Source: Dehalococcoidia bacterium | Lineage (GTDB): Bacteria > Chloroflexota > Dehalococcoidia > Lucifugimonadales > SHYT01 | Direction of reading: 5' to 3' | NCBI GenBank assembly: GCA_009692665.1 | Contig: SHYT01000005.1 | Location: forward strand, 1-57,757 | Length of the DNA: 57,757 nucleotides | Part shown: piece by piece, positions 7,846 to 15,342 of the stretch | Layout of the letters: every line of letters starts with the position of its first letter | How positions within the stretch are numbered: the first letter of the stretch is position 1 | Notes under the pieces: model-generated | Seen by the model: the letters and a program-made list of their open reading frames with translations, nothing else | Told to the model about the DNA's origin: nothing | The model's database searches: none | Translations under genes and position numbers: made by a program

Positions 7846-7856
7846 GAATTCTGTCT
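7811..7856 (+). promoter_or_regulatory. Inverted repeat spanning RNase P CR-V and its 3' flank
   Basis: AGACAGAATTC (7811-7821) inside rnpB and GAATTCTGTCT (7846-7856) immediately downstream are perfect complements. If transcribed together they could form an 11-bp hairpin that sequesters the P4 3' strand and encloses the P1 3' strand. A T-rich patch (CTATTTTTCG) lies ~20 nt further on. It could be a terminator, a processing signal or a folding check. Confidence 0.55.
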
Positions 7857-7859
7857 ATC

Positions 7860-8233
7860 ATGGCAGTCTATCCTCCTATTTTTCGTAATACACCTTATGC
7901 ACCATATACACCGTGTCTCACGTTGTCAACCGCGTATCTGAAGATGTACCTCACTGGTTGACGATGATAATCAGCAACGAGTCTTCATGGCGTTAGAAGG
8001 TCTTTTTGCGTACAATTTTGACGGCAGGGCGTGGTTCTAGCCAAGCGGATGGTTCAAGGCCCCGAGGCGAAAGCGGCAAGATCCGAAGTCGAGGGGATCC
8101 AATATGTCCCTAAGCGCTGACCAGGAGGTCAGCGAGTGGCTTTCTAAGGACGCTAACAGTTTAAGTGGCTGAACGATCCTTTACCCGGAACCGTGCCGTG
8201 AACCTTAAATGTAGTAGTGGCAAGGAGTGCGCG
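7860..8233. other. Intergenic region with possible structured RNA
   Basis: About 370 bp between rnpB and the next start codon. A TACAAT hexamer near 8009 could be a -10 box. Downstream, 8030-8160 is GC-rich and self-complementary, including an 8-bp hairpin CGCTGACC-AGGA-GGTCAGCG (8115-8134). It is not a tRNA, tmRNA, 6S or SRP RNA that I can recognise. Confidence 0.4.
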
Positions 8234-8527
8234 ATGACCCTGAAAAAAGCCTTCGGCGGACTACCAAAAAATCACCAGAACGCTCTGCAATGGTTTGTCG
8301 TAAACTCCGGTTTGACTAAGCCTTGGCCGGCACCATTGCCGGACGGCACCTTGCTGACGACTAAAGCCAAGGGTATATACAAGCCGCACTGGTCAAAGTA
8401 CGCTTTGAGTGTTTGTACCGCCCCTGATTTCCTGGACACGTGCCTGATGATACTCACGCCGCGTTTCGTAGACAAGCCAGCAGCCTTTCGGTGGCGGGGA
8501 GAACGAGGTTACTGGTATGCCGGCTGA
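8234..8527 (+). pseudogene. Truncated KGIYKP-motif protein (endonuclease-associated N-terminal domain)
   Basis: An ATG at 8234 has AAGGAG 7 nt upstream. The first ~60 residues (NHQNALQWFVVNSG..., PWPAPLPDGTLL, TKAKGIYKPHWSKYALSV) look like the N-terminal domain of larger bacterial proteins often annotated as HNH or restriction-type endonucleases, which normally continue with a tyrosine-rich YFQE-type segment and run to about 280 aa. Here similarity stops after YALSV. The remaining ~38 residues look random and the frame ends 8 bases inside birA, so I read it as a 3'-truncated remnant. The family link is from memory of the motif and needs a search. Confidence 0.5.
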
Positions 8528-9326
8528 AAAACGCGGCGGCTCGGTAGCGGGCAGACCTCTAATTGCTGAGGAATTAGCGTTGAACCTTGGCACGGACGTT
8601 ATCGGCAAGCGCGTCATCTGCCTGGACAAGACCAACTCCACTATGGAAGCCGCTCGCTCGGAGGCCGACGCCGGCGTGCCCGAGGGCACTGTCGTTACTG
8701 CGGAGCAGCAGACGGCGGGCCGCGGCCGCTTCAAGCGCAAGTGGGTCTCCCCCAAGGGCGAAAACCTGCTCTTCTCTATAATCCTCAGGCCGCCCCTGTC
8801 TCAGCTTTCCGCCGTGAACATGGCCGCTACCCTCGCGCTCGTCAAGACCGTTGAGAAGCTTACGGGCCTGCGCGCGGCCGTGAAGTGGCCCAACGACGTG
8901 CGCATCGACGGTAAAAAGCTGGCGGGCATCCTGATTGAAGACTCCATCGAAAGCGGCGCGGTCCGCTACGCGGTCATCGGCATTGGGCTGAATGTGAACA
9001 TGGACGTCTCCCGCCACAGCGAAATCGCGAATATCGCCACCAGCCTGCTGGCGGCGACCGGCAAGCGATTTGACCGCTCGCTGGTGCTTCGGACGTACCT
9101 CCAGGAGCTGGACCGTCTCTACGCTGCCGTCAAGGGCGGCGACCCGCTCTTCGCTCCGTGGAAAGCAAGCCTGGAAACGCTGGGCAAAGAGATCGAAGTG
9201 AAGTGGCAGGACGCTATAGAAGTCGGCGTCGCCGTTGACGTAACTATCGAGGGCAACCTGCTGCTCCAACGCCGTGACGGCTCCACCATCAACCTGGTGG
9301 CTGGCGAAGTCACGTTCCAGAAGTAG
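8517..9326 (+). CDS. birA: Biotin--[acetyl-CoA-carboxylase] ligase
   Basis: Activates biotin as biotinyl-AMP and transfers it to the lysine of the biotin carboxyl carrier protein, cytoplasmic. Motifs: STMEAARS (~41-48), TAGRGRFKRKWVSPKG (residues ~66-81, the adenylate loop GRGR at 68-71), KWPNDVRIDGKKLAGILIE (123-141, with the biotin-binding Lys), GIGLNVN (155-161), and a C-terminal SH3-like barrel (GKEIEVKWQDAIEVGVAVDV...LVAGEVTF). There is no N-terminal helix-turn-helix, so it is a monofunctional ligase rather than a repressor. Its first bases overlap the truncated remnant upstream. AccDA further along this window is a partner of its carboxylase target. Confidence 0.93.
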   Translation: MPAEKRGGSVAGRPLIAEELALNLGTDVIGKRVICLDKTNSTMEAARSEADAGVPEGTVVTAEQQTAGRGRFKRKWVSPKGENLLFSIILRPPLSQLSAVNMAATLALVKTVEKLTGLRAAVKWPNDVRIDGKKLAGILIEDSIESGAVRYAVIGIGLNVNMDVSRHSEIANIATSLLAATGKRFDRSLVLRTYLQELDRLYAAVKGGDPLFAPWKASLETLGKEIEVKWQDAIEVGVAVDVTIEGNLLLQRRDGSTINLVAGEVTFQK

Positions 9327-9328
9327 GG

Positions 9329-10180
9329 CTACGCCCCCGCCAGCAAGTCCGTCTCGGTGCCGCCGTCCGCGTACCCTGGAAACACCTGCTGGTAAAACTC
9401 CACGCCCTGGAACTGCCGCATCAGCGCCTCGGGCAGGTTCGTGAAAGGGTTGTTGGGGTTGATCTGGGTCTTGTGGGAGAGGATGGCTTGTTGCTTTACG
9501 TCCAGGAACTCAGTCACATCAATTTCAGTCCGCACCGTCTCATCTGGAAGGGACGAGCGGTTGAAGTCGGCCAGGAACGCAGGTGCCTCAATGCCCAGCG
9601 CCTTTCCCGCTTCAATTAGCCGTGACCACTGCCGTTGCGGGATACTGCTGTAGTACAGCTTGCTCGGCGCCCACGCCTGCACGCTGCCGTCGATCTGGTG
9701 CGGGAAGCTGTCGGGGCGCCCGGCGGCGAAGAACGCGGCGGTGGCGTGCTTGTGGATGGTGATGTGGTCCGGGTGCCCGTACCCGCCCAGCTCGTCAAAC
9801 GTCACCACAACAACAGGCCGCAGGCGGCGGATGATGCTCGTCAAGCGCTCCACCACCTTCGCGGGCGGCGCCTGGTAGAAGGCCCGCGCGTCGGTGTTCG
9901 GCGGCGTGCCCATCATGCCGGAGTCGCGGTAGTCCAGGAACACCGGCTCGGCGGCGCCCACCGTGCGGCAGGCGCGGCGCAGCTCCTGCTCCCGCACATG
10001 CCCCAGCGTCTCCGGCGTCGCAAGCGCCGGGTCGCTGATCTCGCCCACCTCGCCGCGGGTCGCGCACACCAGGTGCACCGAATGCCCAGCGGCCGCGTAC
10101 TTCGCCATGGCCCCGCCGCACGTAAACGATTCATCGTCCGGGTGCGCAAAAATAAACAGAAGCGGTGCCTTGTACTGCAT
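9329..10180 (-). CDS. LmbE/PIG-L family N-deacetylase
   Basis: Zinc-dependent deacetylase of the GlcNAc-PI de-N-acetylase superfamily; members act on sugar-linked N-acetyl groups in mycothiol, bacillithiol or lipid-linked glycans. The metal site is AHPDDE (residues 12-17) near the N-terminus with a second motif GGYGHPDH (132-139). The VCATRGEVGE segment (~38-47) and the FLDYRDSGM segment (81-89) are typical of the MshB/Mca branch. The start is ATG 10180, 6 nt behind AGGAGG, giving 283 aa. It converges with birA, 2 bp apart. Whether it makes a thiol such as mycothiol cannot be said: no partner glycosyltransferase or ligase is in the window. Confidence 0.85.
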   Translation of the reverse strand: MQYKAPLLFIFAHPDDESFTCGGAMAKYAAAGHSVHLVCATRGEVGEISDPALATPETLGHVREQELRRACRTVGAAEPVFLDYRDSGMMGTPPNTDARAFYQAPPAKVVERLTSIIRRLRPVVVVTFDELGGYGHPDHITIHKHATAAFFAAGRPDSFPHQIDGSVQAWAPSKLYYSSIPQRQWSRLIEAGKALGIEAPAFLADFNRSSLPDETVRTEIDVTEFLDVKQQAILSHKTQINPNNPFTNLPEALMRQFQGVEFYQQVFPGYADGGTETDLLAGA

Positions 10181-10230
10181 GTGGCCTCCTGCCACTCGGT
10201 GATCCTAACTAGGACACCCTTAGGGCGGAC

Positions 10231-10290
10231 GTTTTGTTACCCGTTCGTGGTGAGCGGAGCCGAATCCATGAACGGACGCCACAGTGGAGA
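10231..10290 (-). repeat. Dispersed intergenic repeat, deleted copy 3
   Basis: It shares TTGTTACCCGTTCGTGGTGAG and GAACGGACGCCACAG with the two long copies at 1690-1964 and 27681-27922, in the same orientation as copy 1, but lacks the middle. It looks like an internal-deletion derivative in the gap between the divergent lmbE-like and lipoprotein genes. Confidence 0.55.
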
Positions 10291-10436
10291 TGCCGTTCCT
10301 ATGCCTTCTCTGGGTGGCTGCTCCAGCGATAAATATATAAGCCCTTCCATTCAGTGGTGCAGCCGCGCCGTGGCGAGCATCATGCTACCATACTAAAAGG
10401 GGCATAACGACCCGCTCGATGAGTAAGGAGACCGTA

Positions 10437-11369
10437 GTGCACCGTCTATTTCTGCTGTGCTTAGCGCTTGCTGGACTCCTCGCAGTGGCCTGCACATCAC
10501 AGGCCGCCAAGCAGCCCGTCAGCACGGCCAGCGACGTGGTGGTGATTCCCGCGATGTCTGAGCTGGTACGCGGCTCCCAGCGCCTGACCTTCGGCGTATT
10601 CGACAGCGACGGCAACCAGCTTGACCAGCCAAGCGTCACCGTTAAAATGTCCTACCTGGACGGCGATAAATACGTGGCCAAGGGCCAGTACACGGCCCAG
10701 TACCAGAAAATCACCGTCGGCGTGCCGGACGTCCACGCAAATGGCGTCAGCGAGTCACACATCGACGTGCCGGGCTTTTACCTGGTGCCGGCCGTCACCA
10801 TCGACAAGCGAGGCGTCTGGCAGGCGGAAGTGGCCATCACGCTCAAGGGCGCCGCCAAGACCGGCACCCTGGCGCTGCAAGTAGTCGCCAAGACCGACAC
10901 TCCTGCCATCGGCGCACAGGTGCCAGCCAGCAAGACGCCTACTGCTAAAGACGTGAAAGACCTATCCGAGATCACCAGCCGGACGCCGCCGGAGCCGTTC
11001 TTCTTGCAAACGTCCATCGCGCAAGAGGTGCAGGCGCGCCATCCATTCGTCGTGGCCTTCGCCACGCCCGCGTTCTGCGTCACTCGCATGTGCGGCCCCG
11101 TGCTGGAAATCGCGCGCAAGGTCGCCGTCAACACTGGCAACGCGCAGCTCAGCGGCAACAAGGTGGACTTCATCCAGGTTGAGCCGTATGACCTGACCAT
11201 CGCCCGCACCAAAGGACAACTCAGCCCCGTACCGGCCTTCACCGAGTGGGGCCTACACACCGAGCCCTACATCTTCGTTGTGGACGCACAGGGCCGCGTC
11301 GCCGCCAAGTTCGAGGGACTGCTCACGCCGGACGAGCTCGCTGCAGCCGTGAAGAAGGTGTCGCAGTAG
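10437..11369 (+). CDS. Lipoprotein with thioredoxin-like domain
   Basis: A GTG at 10437 has AAGGAG 6 nt upstream and gives a compact lipoprotein signal: MHRLFLLCLALAGLLAVAC, with Cys19 as the predicted diacylglyceryl site. Residues ~25-150 form a beta-rich domain (FGVFDSDGNQLDQPSVTVKMSY...). The C-terminal ~130 residues resemble a thioredoxin fold: PFVVAFATPAFCVTRMCGPVLE carries a C-x4-C pair at the position of the redox helix, followed by VPAFTEWGLHTEPYIFVVDAQGRVAAKFEG with the strand before the cis-Pro region. Probably an extracytoplasmic redox or copper-handling (SCO/TlpA-like) protein. It would need the Lgt encoded at 23.5 kb. An upstream ATG at 10419 precedes the ribosome-binding site and is unlikely. 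Confidence 0.82.
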   Translation: MHRLFLLCLALAGLLAVACTSQAAKQPVSTASDVVVIPAMSELVRGSQRLTFGVFDSDGNQLDQPSVTVKMSYLDGDKYVAKGQYTAQYQKITVGVPDVHANGVSESHIDVPGFYLVPAVTIDKRGVWQAEVAITLKGAAKTGTLALQVVAKTDTPAIGAQVPASKTPTAKDVKDLSEITSRTPPEPFFLQTSIAQEVQARHPFVVAFATPAFCVTRMCGPVLEIARKVAVNTGNAQLSGNKVDFIQVEPYDLTIARTKGQLSPVPAFTEWGLHTEPYIFVVDAQGRVAAKFEGLLTPDELAAAVKKVSQ

Positions 11370-11464
11370 GCACTGCCTGTTGCGCCGGCGCCACGTTCTA
11401 GTTGACAGGAACCGTTCTTGCAGGAAGGTCGCAGACCCTGCCGAAGACTGGCTTCAGCCCAGCC

Positions 11465-12364
11465 CTAGCGAATAACCAGCACGGGGCAACCTGCTTGCTG
11501 GATCACTCTATCCGCAACACTCCCCAGCACCCAACGCCCAATGCCGGAGCGGCCGTGCGTGCTGATGGCAACGAACGAGTCCGGCGTCGCGTGCGCTAGA
11601 TCAATGACCTGCGCCGCAGCAGAGCCCTGCATGTGCTGTACCGCCACATCCTTGCAGCCCATCTTCTTCAGGTCAGCAGCTTTTGCATTCAGGTAAGCAA
11701 TGGCCTCTTGTTCCAGGTCCGTGACGATGCTCTGTGGCACCGCATAGAACCCTTCACCCGCGTAATACTCCGTCATCAGCGACGTCACGCGTGTCAGCAA
11801 CACCTTGAGCGACAATGTCTGCGCCAGGCTTACCACGTCGGGCAGCACTTTCTCCGCCAGCGCAGAGCCGTCAAGCGGCACAATAACCGTGGTCATCAGG
11901 CTGGCCGCTTTCGCAGGTGCCTTCTCTGAAGGCCTGTAGAGGAGCAAAGGCGCTTTGGTTGCATGGAGCAGCTTGTCCGCCACGCTGCCCAGAACAAACC
12001 GCTGCAGCCCTGATCGGCCGTGTGTGGACATCGCCAGAAGCGTGTCGGGAGCGCGCTCTGCTTCCCGCAAGATGGTTTCTGGAACGCTGGACACCTTAAC
12101 AGTCACATCCACTTGCCCCGCTGGCAAACCCAGCTTTGCGGCCACGCGTTTGCCGTACGCTTCGGCAACGCCCGTTGCTGTGCTCTGTGTCTGCTCCAGA
12201 AATCGGCCTTGCAGTGGGTTCTGTATGGCCGCGACGACGTCCTCTTCAATGACACTGAGAATTTGCACCCGCGCATGGAGCCCGTTGGCGAGGAAAGTCA
12301 CTGCGGACAAAATCTCTTCCGCAACCGCTGAGCCGTCCAAGGGGACCAGGATGCGCTTATACAT
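11465..12364 (-). CDS. Universal stress protein, tandem UspA domains
   Basis: Two fused UspA domains (about residues 1-145 and 155-299), each starting with a V(P)LDGSA(V/L)AE segment. Each ends with the ATP-binding pattern G-x2-G-x9-G-S: STHGRSGLQRFVLGSVADKL and STHGRSGIGRWVLGSVADRV. Both halves therefore keep the nucleotide-binding signature, unlike UspA itself, which does not bind ATP. Cytoplasmic; role in stress survival inferred from the family only. The start ATG has GAAGGAGAAG upstream. Monocistronic, divergent from hppA with a 390-bp gap. Confidence 0.93.
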   Translation of the reverse strand: MYKRILVPLDGSAVAEEILSAVTFLANGLHARVQILSVIEEDVVAAIQNPLQGRFLEQTQSTATGVAEAYGKRVAAKLGLPAGQVDVTVKVSSVPETILREAERAPDTLLAMSTHGRSGLQRFVLGSVADKLLHATKAPLLLYRPSEKAPAKAASLMTTVIVPLDGSALAEKVLPDVVSLAQTLSLKVLLTRVTSLMTEYYAGEGFYAVPQSIVTDLEQEAIAYLNAKAADLKKMGCKDVAVQHMQGSAAAQVIDLAHATPDSFVAISTHGRSGIGRWVLGSVADRVIQQAGCPVLVIR

Positions 12365-12751
12365 GCGTCTTCTCCTTCGCTAGGGGTCTCTTCAGTGCAA
12401 CGCAACTTTGAGAAAATTCATTATAGTCGCAATAGTGCCTAAGCTGGGCTCTCTCGCAGCGTAAAGACCAGAGAAACCGTGCGGCGCGACATAATAAGTT
12501 GTACGGCGAAAATGCTGGTTTCTCAGTTCTAAGCTGACGCTTGTGAGAAGTCATCCGGAAAATGCGGGTGGGGACTTGCCAGTGCGTGCAAAGTAGCCAC
12601 AGAAGCCGTTGTACTCGTCGAGTTCCATTACTTTCTCGCTTGACGCCACTGTGTCGGTGTGATAGTTTCACAACCTTGCAGCGCGTCAAAACCTTACCTA
12701 AAGCTTTGTACTCAGTAGCGGAACGTTCCAAGTAAGAAGACGGAGGAAACT
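12365..12751. other. Intergenic region, nothing recognised
   Basis: The gap between the divergent usp and hppA genes should hold both promoters, but I could not pick convincing -35/-10 pairs. A minus-strand open frame across it (12357-12731) overlaps the usp start, has no ribosome-binding site and has no recognisable domain. Confidence 0.4.
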
Positions 12752-14977
12752 ATGGGCTTAGTATGGCTGGTGCCAATTGCCGGCATCGCCGCCATTCTAC
12801 TGGCTGTCTACCTGATCCGCGACACATTGGCGCGGGACAAGGGCACGCCGGAAATGCAGGACATCGCCGCCCGCATCGTGGAAGGCGCTAACGCCTTCCT
12901 GCGGCGGCAGTACATGACTATCGGTGGGCTCGCCATCGTCGCTGCCATCGCCATTGGCGTGGTGCTGGCGCTCCTCTCCCAAACAGACATCGATGGCGAT
13001 GCTGTTGTCACCTCCGCCGATAAGCTTGGCATGGGCTGGCGCACGGCTGTCGCCTTCCTGGTGGGCGCTATCTGCTCCGGCGTCGCGGGCTACATCGGCA
13101 TGTTCGTCTCGGTCCGCGCCAACCTCCGCACTGCCGCGGCCGCGGCCCGTGGCGGCATCCGTGAGGCAGTCGCCGTCGCCATGCGCGGCGGGGCGGTCTC
13201 CGGGTTCCTTATTGTGGCCCTCAGCATGCTGGGCGTGACCGGCATCTACTATGCCTACAGCGCCGACGCAAAAGCTGAAATCGTGCCGTTCCTCATCGTC
13301 GGTTTCGGCTTTGGCGCCAGCTTCGTGGCCCTGTTCGCCCAGCTTGGCGGTGGTATCTATACCAAGGCTGCGGACATGGGCGCTGACCTCGTCGGCAAGG
13401 TCGAGGCCGGCATTCCTGAAGACGACCCTCGCAACGCGGGCGTCATCGCTGACCTCGTTGGCGATAACGTGGGCGACTGCGCGGGCCGCGGCGCTGACCT
13501 GTTTGAGTCAACTGCCGCGGAGAGCATTGGCGCAATGATCCTTGGTGTTGCTGCCTATGTCGCCGCCACGAAGGCTGGGCTTCCCAACGCGCAAGTTTGG
13601 ATCCTTTTCCCGGTGGTCATGCACGCGTTCGGCCTCCTCGCTTCCATGGCGGGAGTGTTCAGCGTGCGCGCCAAAGAGGATGAAGACCCAATGAACGCGC
13701 TCAATCGCGGCTTCTACGTGTCCGTCGTTGTCGCAGTGGGCGGCCTCGCCCTCGCCACATTTATGATGCTGGGCCAGGTGGTCGGCAACCCCGGCTGGCT
13801 CTTTGGAGCGGGCCTCGTTGGCATTGCAACCAGCATCGCCTTTGTCTATATCACCCGCTACTACACCGAAGGCAAGTTCCGCCCAGTGCAGGACATCATT
13901 GAGGGCGCCCGCACCGGCCCAGGCACCTCGGTTGTGGCTGGCACCGCTGTTGGTTTCGAAACTACGATGTCCACCGCTGTCGTTGTCGGCGCCGCCATCT
14001 GGGCCTCGTTCTGGCTGGGTGGCCACATCACGTTCCCCGATGGCAGCCCCGTGGTGCACGGTGGCCTCTTTGGCATCGCCGTCGCCACCATGGGTATGCT
14101 CATGACCGCAGCGTATGTGCTTGCCATGGACGCCTTTGGCCCCATCACGGACAACGCCTCCGGCATCGTTGAGATGTCCGGCGCGGGCAGCGCCGTTCGC
14201 GCTGTCACCGACCGCCTGGACGCCGTGGGCAACACCACCAAGGCGCTCACCAAGGGCTACGCTATGGGTTCGGCTGGGCTTGCGGCGTTCCTGCTCTTTA
14301 GCGCGTACCTGGATACCATTGAGAGCTTGAAGCTGGGGCAGCTGCTACAGCAAGGAGTGGCAGTAGCGCAGGCAACGGCTCAGGCCGCCGAGTTTCGTCG
14401 GGTGGATATCTCCGTCCCAACGGTGTTCATTGGTGCTCTTCTGGGTGCAATGCTTATCTTCCTGTTCAGCTCCATGGCAATGCGCGCCGTTGGCCGCACC
14501 GCAAGCGCCGTTATCGACGAAGTGCGCCGCCAGTTCCGCGAAATACCCGGCCTCATGGAGGGCAAAGCCCGGCCCGACTATGCGCGCTGCGTGGACATCA
14601 CTGCGCGCGCCGGCCTCCGCGAGATGATCATGCCCGGCATTCTGGCCGTGAGCCTCCCCATCGTGGTGGGCGTTGTGCTGAAGGCGCAGGCGGTTGCCGG
14701 GTTCCTGATGGTCGGCACCATCGTCGGCATGCTGCTCGCCACCTATCTGAACAACGCGGGCGGCGCATGGGACAACGCCAAGAAGACAATCGAAACCGGC
14801 ACATATATTCCAAAGGGCGCCAAGGAGCCGCTCAAGAAGGGTTCAGCAATACACGCCGCAGCCGTGGTGGGCGACACCGTGGGCGACCCGTTCAAAGACA
14901 CCGCCGGCCCTGCTCTCCACGTGCTCGTCAAGCTGCTCGCCACCATCACACTCGTCATGGCTCCTCTTTTCCTTTAA
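12752..14977 (+). CDS. hppA: Membrane proton-translocating pyrophosphatase
   Basis: Integral membrane enzyme (741 aa, ~16 helices) that hydrolyses pyrophosphate and pumps cations. The PPi/Mg site is DMGADLVGKVEAGIPEDDPRN (starting at residue 208), with the second acidic motif VGDNVGDCAGRGADLFEST, and the C-terminal DNAKK...GDTVGDPFKDTAGP completes the set. At the subtype-diagnostic site the sequence is GNTTKALTKG, with Lys at ~497 and Thr at ~500. That combination marks K+-independent, H+-pumping forms, whereas K+-dependent ones have Ala and Gly there. GGAGG lies upstream of the ATG, and a terminator follows. It would recover energy from PPi released by biosynthesis. Confidence 0.95.
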   Translation: MGLVWLVPIAGIAAILLAVYLIRDTLARDKGTPEMQDIAARIVEGANAFLRRQYMTIGGLAIVAAIAIGVVLALLSQTDIDGDAVVTSADKLGMGWRTAVAFLVGAICSGVAGYIGMFVSVRANLRTAAAAARGGIREAVAVAMRGGAVSGFLIVALSMLGVTGIYYAYSADAKAEIVPFLIVGFGFGASFVALFAQLGGGIYTKAADMGADLVGKVEAGIPEDDPRNAGVIADLVGDNVGDCAGRGADLFESTAAESIGAMILGVAAYVAATKAGLPNAQVWILFPVVMHAFGLLASMAGVFSVRAKEDEDPMNALNRGFYVSVVVAVGGLALATFMMLGQVVGNPGWLFGAGLVGIATSIAFVYITRYYTEGKFRPVQDIIEGARTGPGTSVVAGTAVGFETTMSTAVVVGAAIWASFWLGGHITFPDGSPVVHGGLFGIAVATMGMLMTAAYVLAMDAFGPITDNASGIVEMSGAGSAVRAVTDRLDAVGNTTKALTKGYAMGSAGLAAFLLFSAYLDTIESLKLGQLLQQGVAVAQATAQAAEFRRVDISVPTVFIGALLGAMLIFLFSSMAMRAVGRTASAVIDEVRRQFREIPGLMEGKARPDYARCVDITARAGLREMIMPGILAVSLPIVVGVVLKAQAVAGFLMVGTIVGMLLATYLNNAGGAWDNAKKTIETGTYIPKGAKEPLKKGSAIHAAAVVGDTVGDPFKDTAGPALHVLVKLLATITLVMAPLFL

Positions 14978-15005
14978 GGAAATAAGGCATCGGATCAGCC
15001 GCCGT

Positions 15006-15042
15006 TAAGGACGGGAGCGCAATGCTCCCGCCCTTACTTTTT
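15006..15042 (+). terminator. Terminator after hppA
   Basis: TAAGGACGGGAGC (15006-15018), loop GCAAT, GCTCCCGCCCTTA (15024-15036), then CTTTTTG. One mismatch in the stem. It is placed 30 nt after the hppA stop. Confidence 0.75.
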
Positions 15043-15147
15043 GACGAGGTGCTCCTCTACAGCCGGGCGCTCTCCAGGAGCGAGATCACCAAGGAGCCTT
15101 ATAGGATGTTCGAGAACACCTTCAAGAACATTGACGACATTCTTCAC
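15031..15147 (+). pseudogene. Gene debris: LamG-like C-terminus joined to HsdM-like N-terminus
   Basis: One short open stretch reads LFDEVLLYSRALSRSEITKE and continues ...MFENTFKNIDDILH before TAG. The first part matches the C-terminal signature of concanavalin/LamG-type domains (DEVxIYNRALSxxEI). The second, beginning at the ATG 15105, matches the typical N-terminus of type I restriction methyltransferase subunits (MFxxTFKNIDDIL). Neither continues. It looks like two unrelated gene ends abutted by deletion, read from short motifs only. Confidence 0.4.
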
Positions 15148-15342
15148 TAGGTCAGCTCATACTATTCGAACACCTAGGAGCGTTGGACTGCGTAACCATG
15201 GTACGAAGTTCCGCGTTGCGCCGGATGAAGTCTGCCGTCTTTATGCCAAGAAAGAGCGTCTAGGTTGAGACAAGTATATAGCTCCCTTATAAAATGGTGT
15301 GGCTGCGTTCTAGCTTCAGTAAATCCTCTATAGATCGGATGC
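15148..15342. other. Gap with further unrecognised fragment
   Basis: Continues the decayed patch. An open stretch ending LRNHGTKFRVAPDEVCRLYAKKERLG* (stop near 15267) might be another fragment, but I do not recognise it. TATAGA near 15332 could belong to the promoter of the metallopeptidase gene. Confidence 0.25.

Noticed and set aside
8031-8110. tRNA-like look of the GGTTCTAGCC...GGTTCAAGGCCCC stretch
   Set aside because: No cloverleaf can be formed with a proper anticodon arm and T-arm.
8574-9269. Long minus-strand open frame opposite birA
   Set aside because: The plus strand encodes an unmistakable biotin ligase; the antisense frame has no domain and arises from GC-rich codon structure.
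12357-12731. 124-codon frame in the usp-hppA gap
   Set aside because: Overlaps the usp start, no translation signal, no recognisable domain.
13508-14059. 183-codon minus-strand frame opposite hppA
   Set aside because: Shadow of hppA; composition and lack of domain show it is not a gene.
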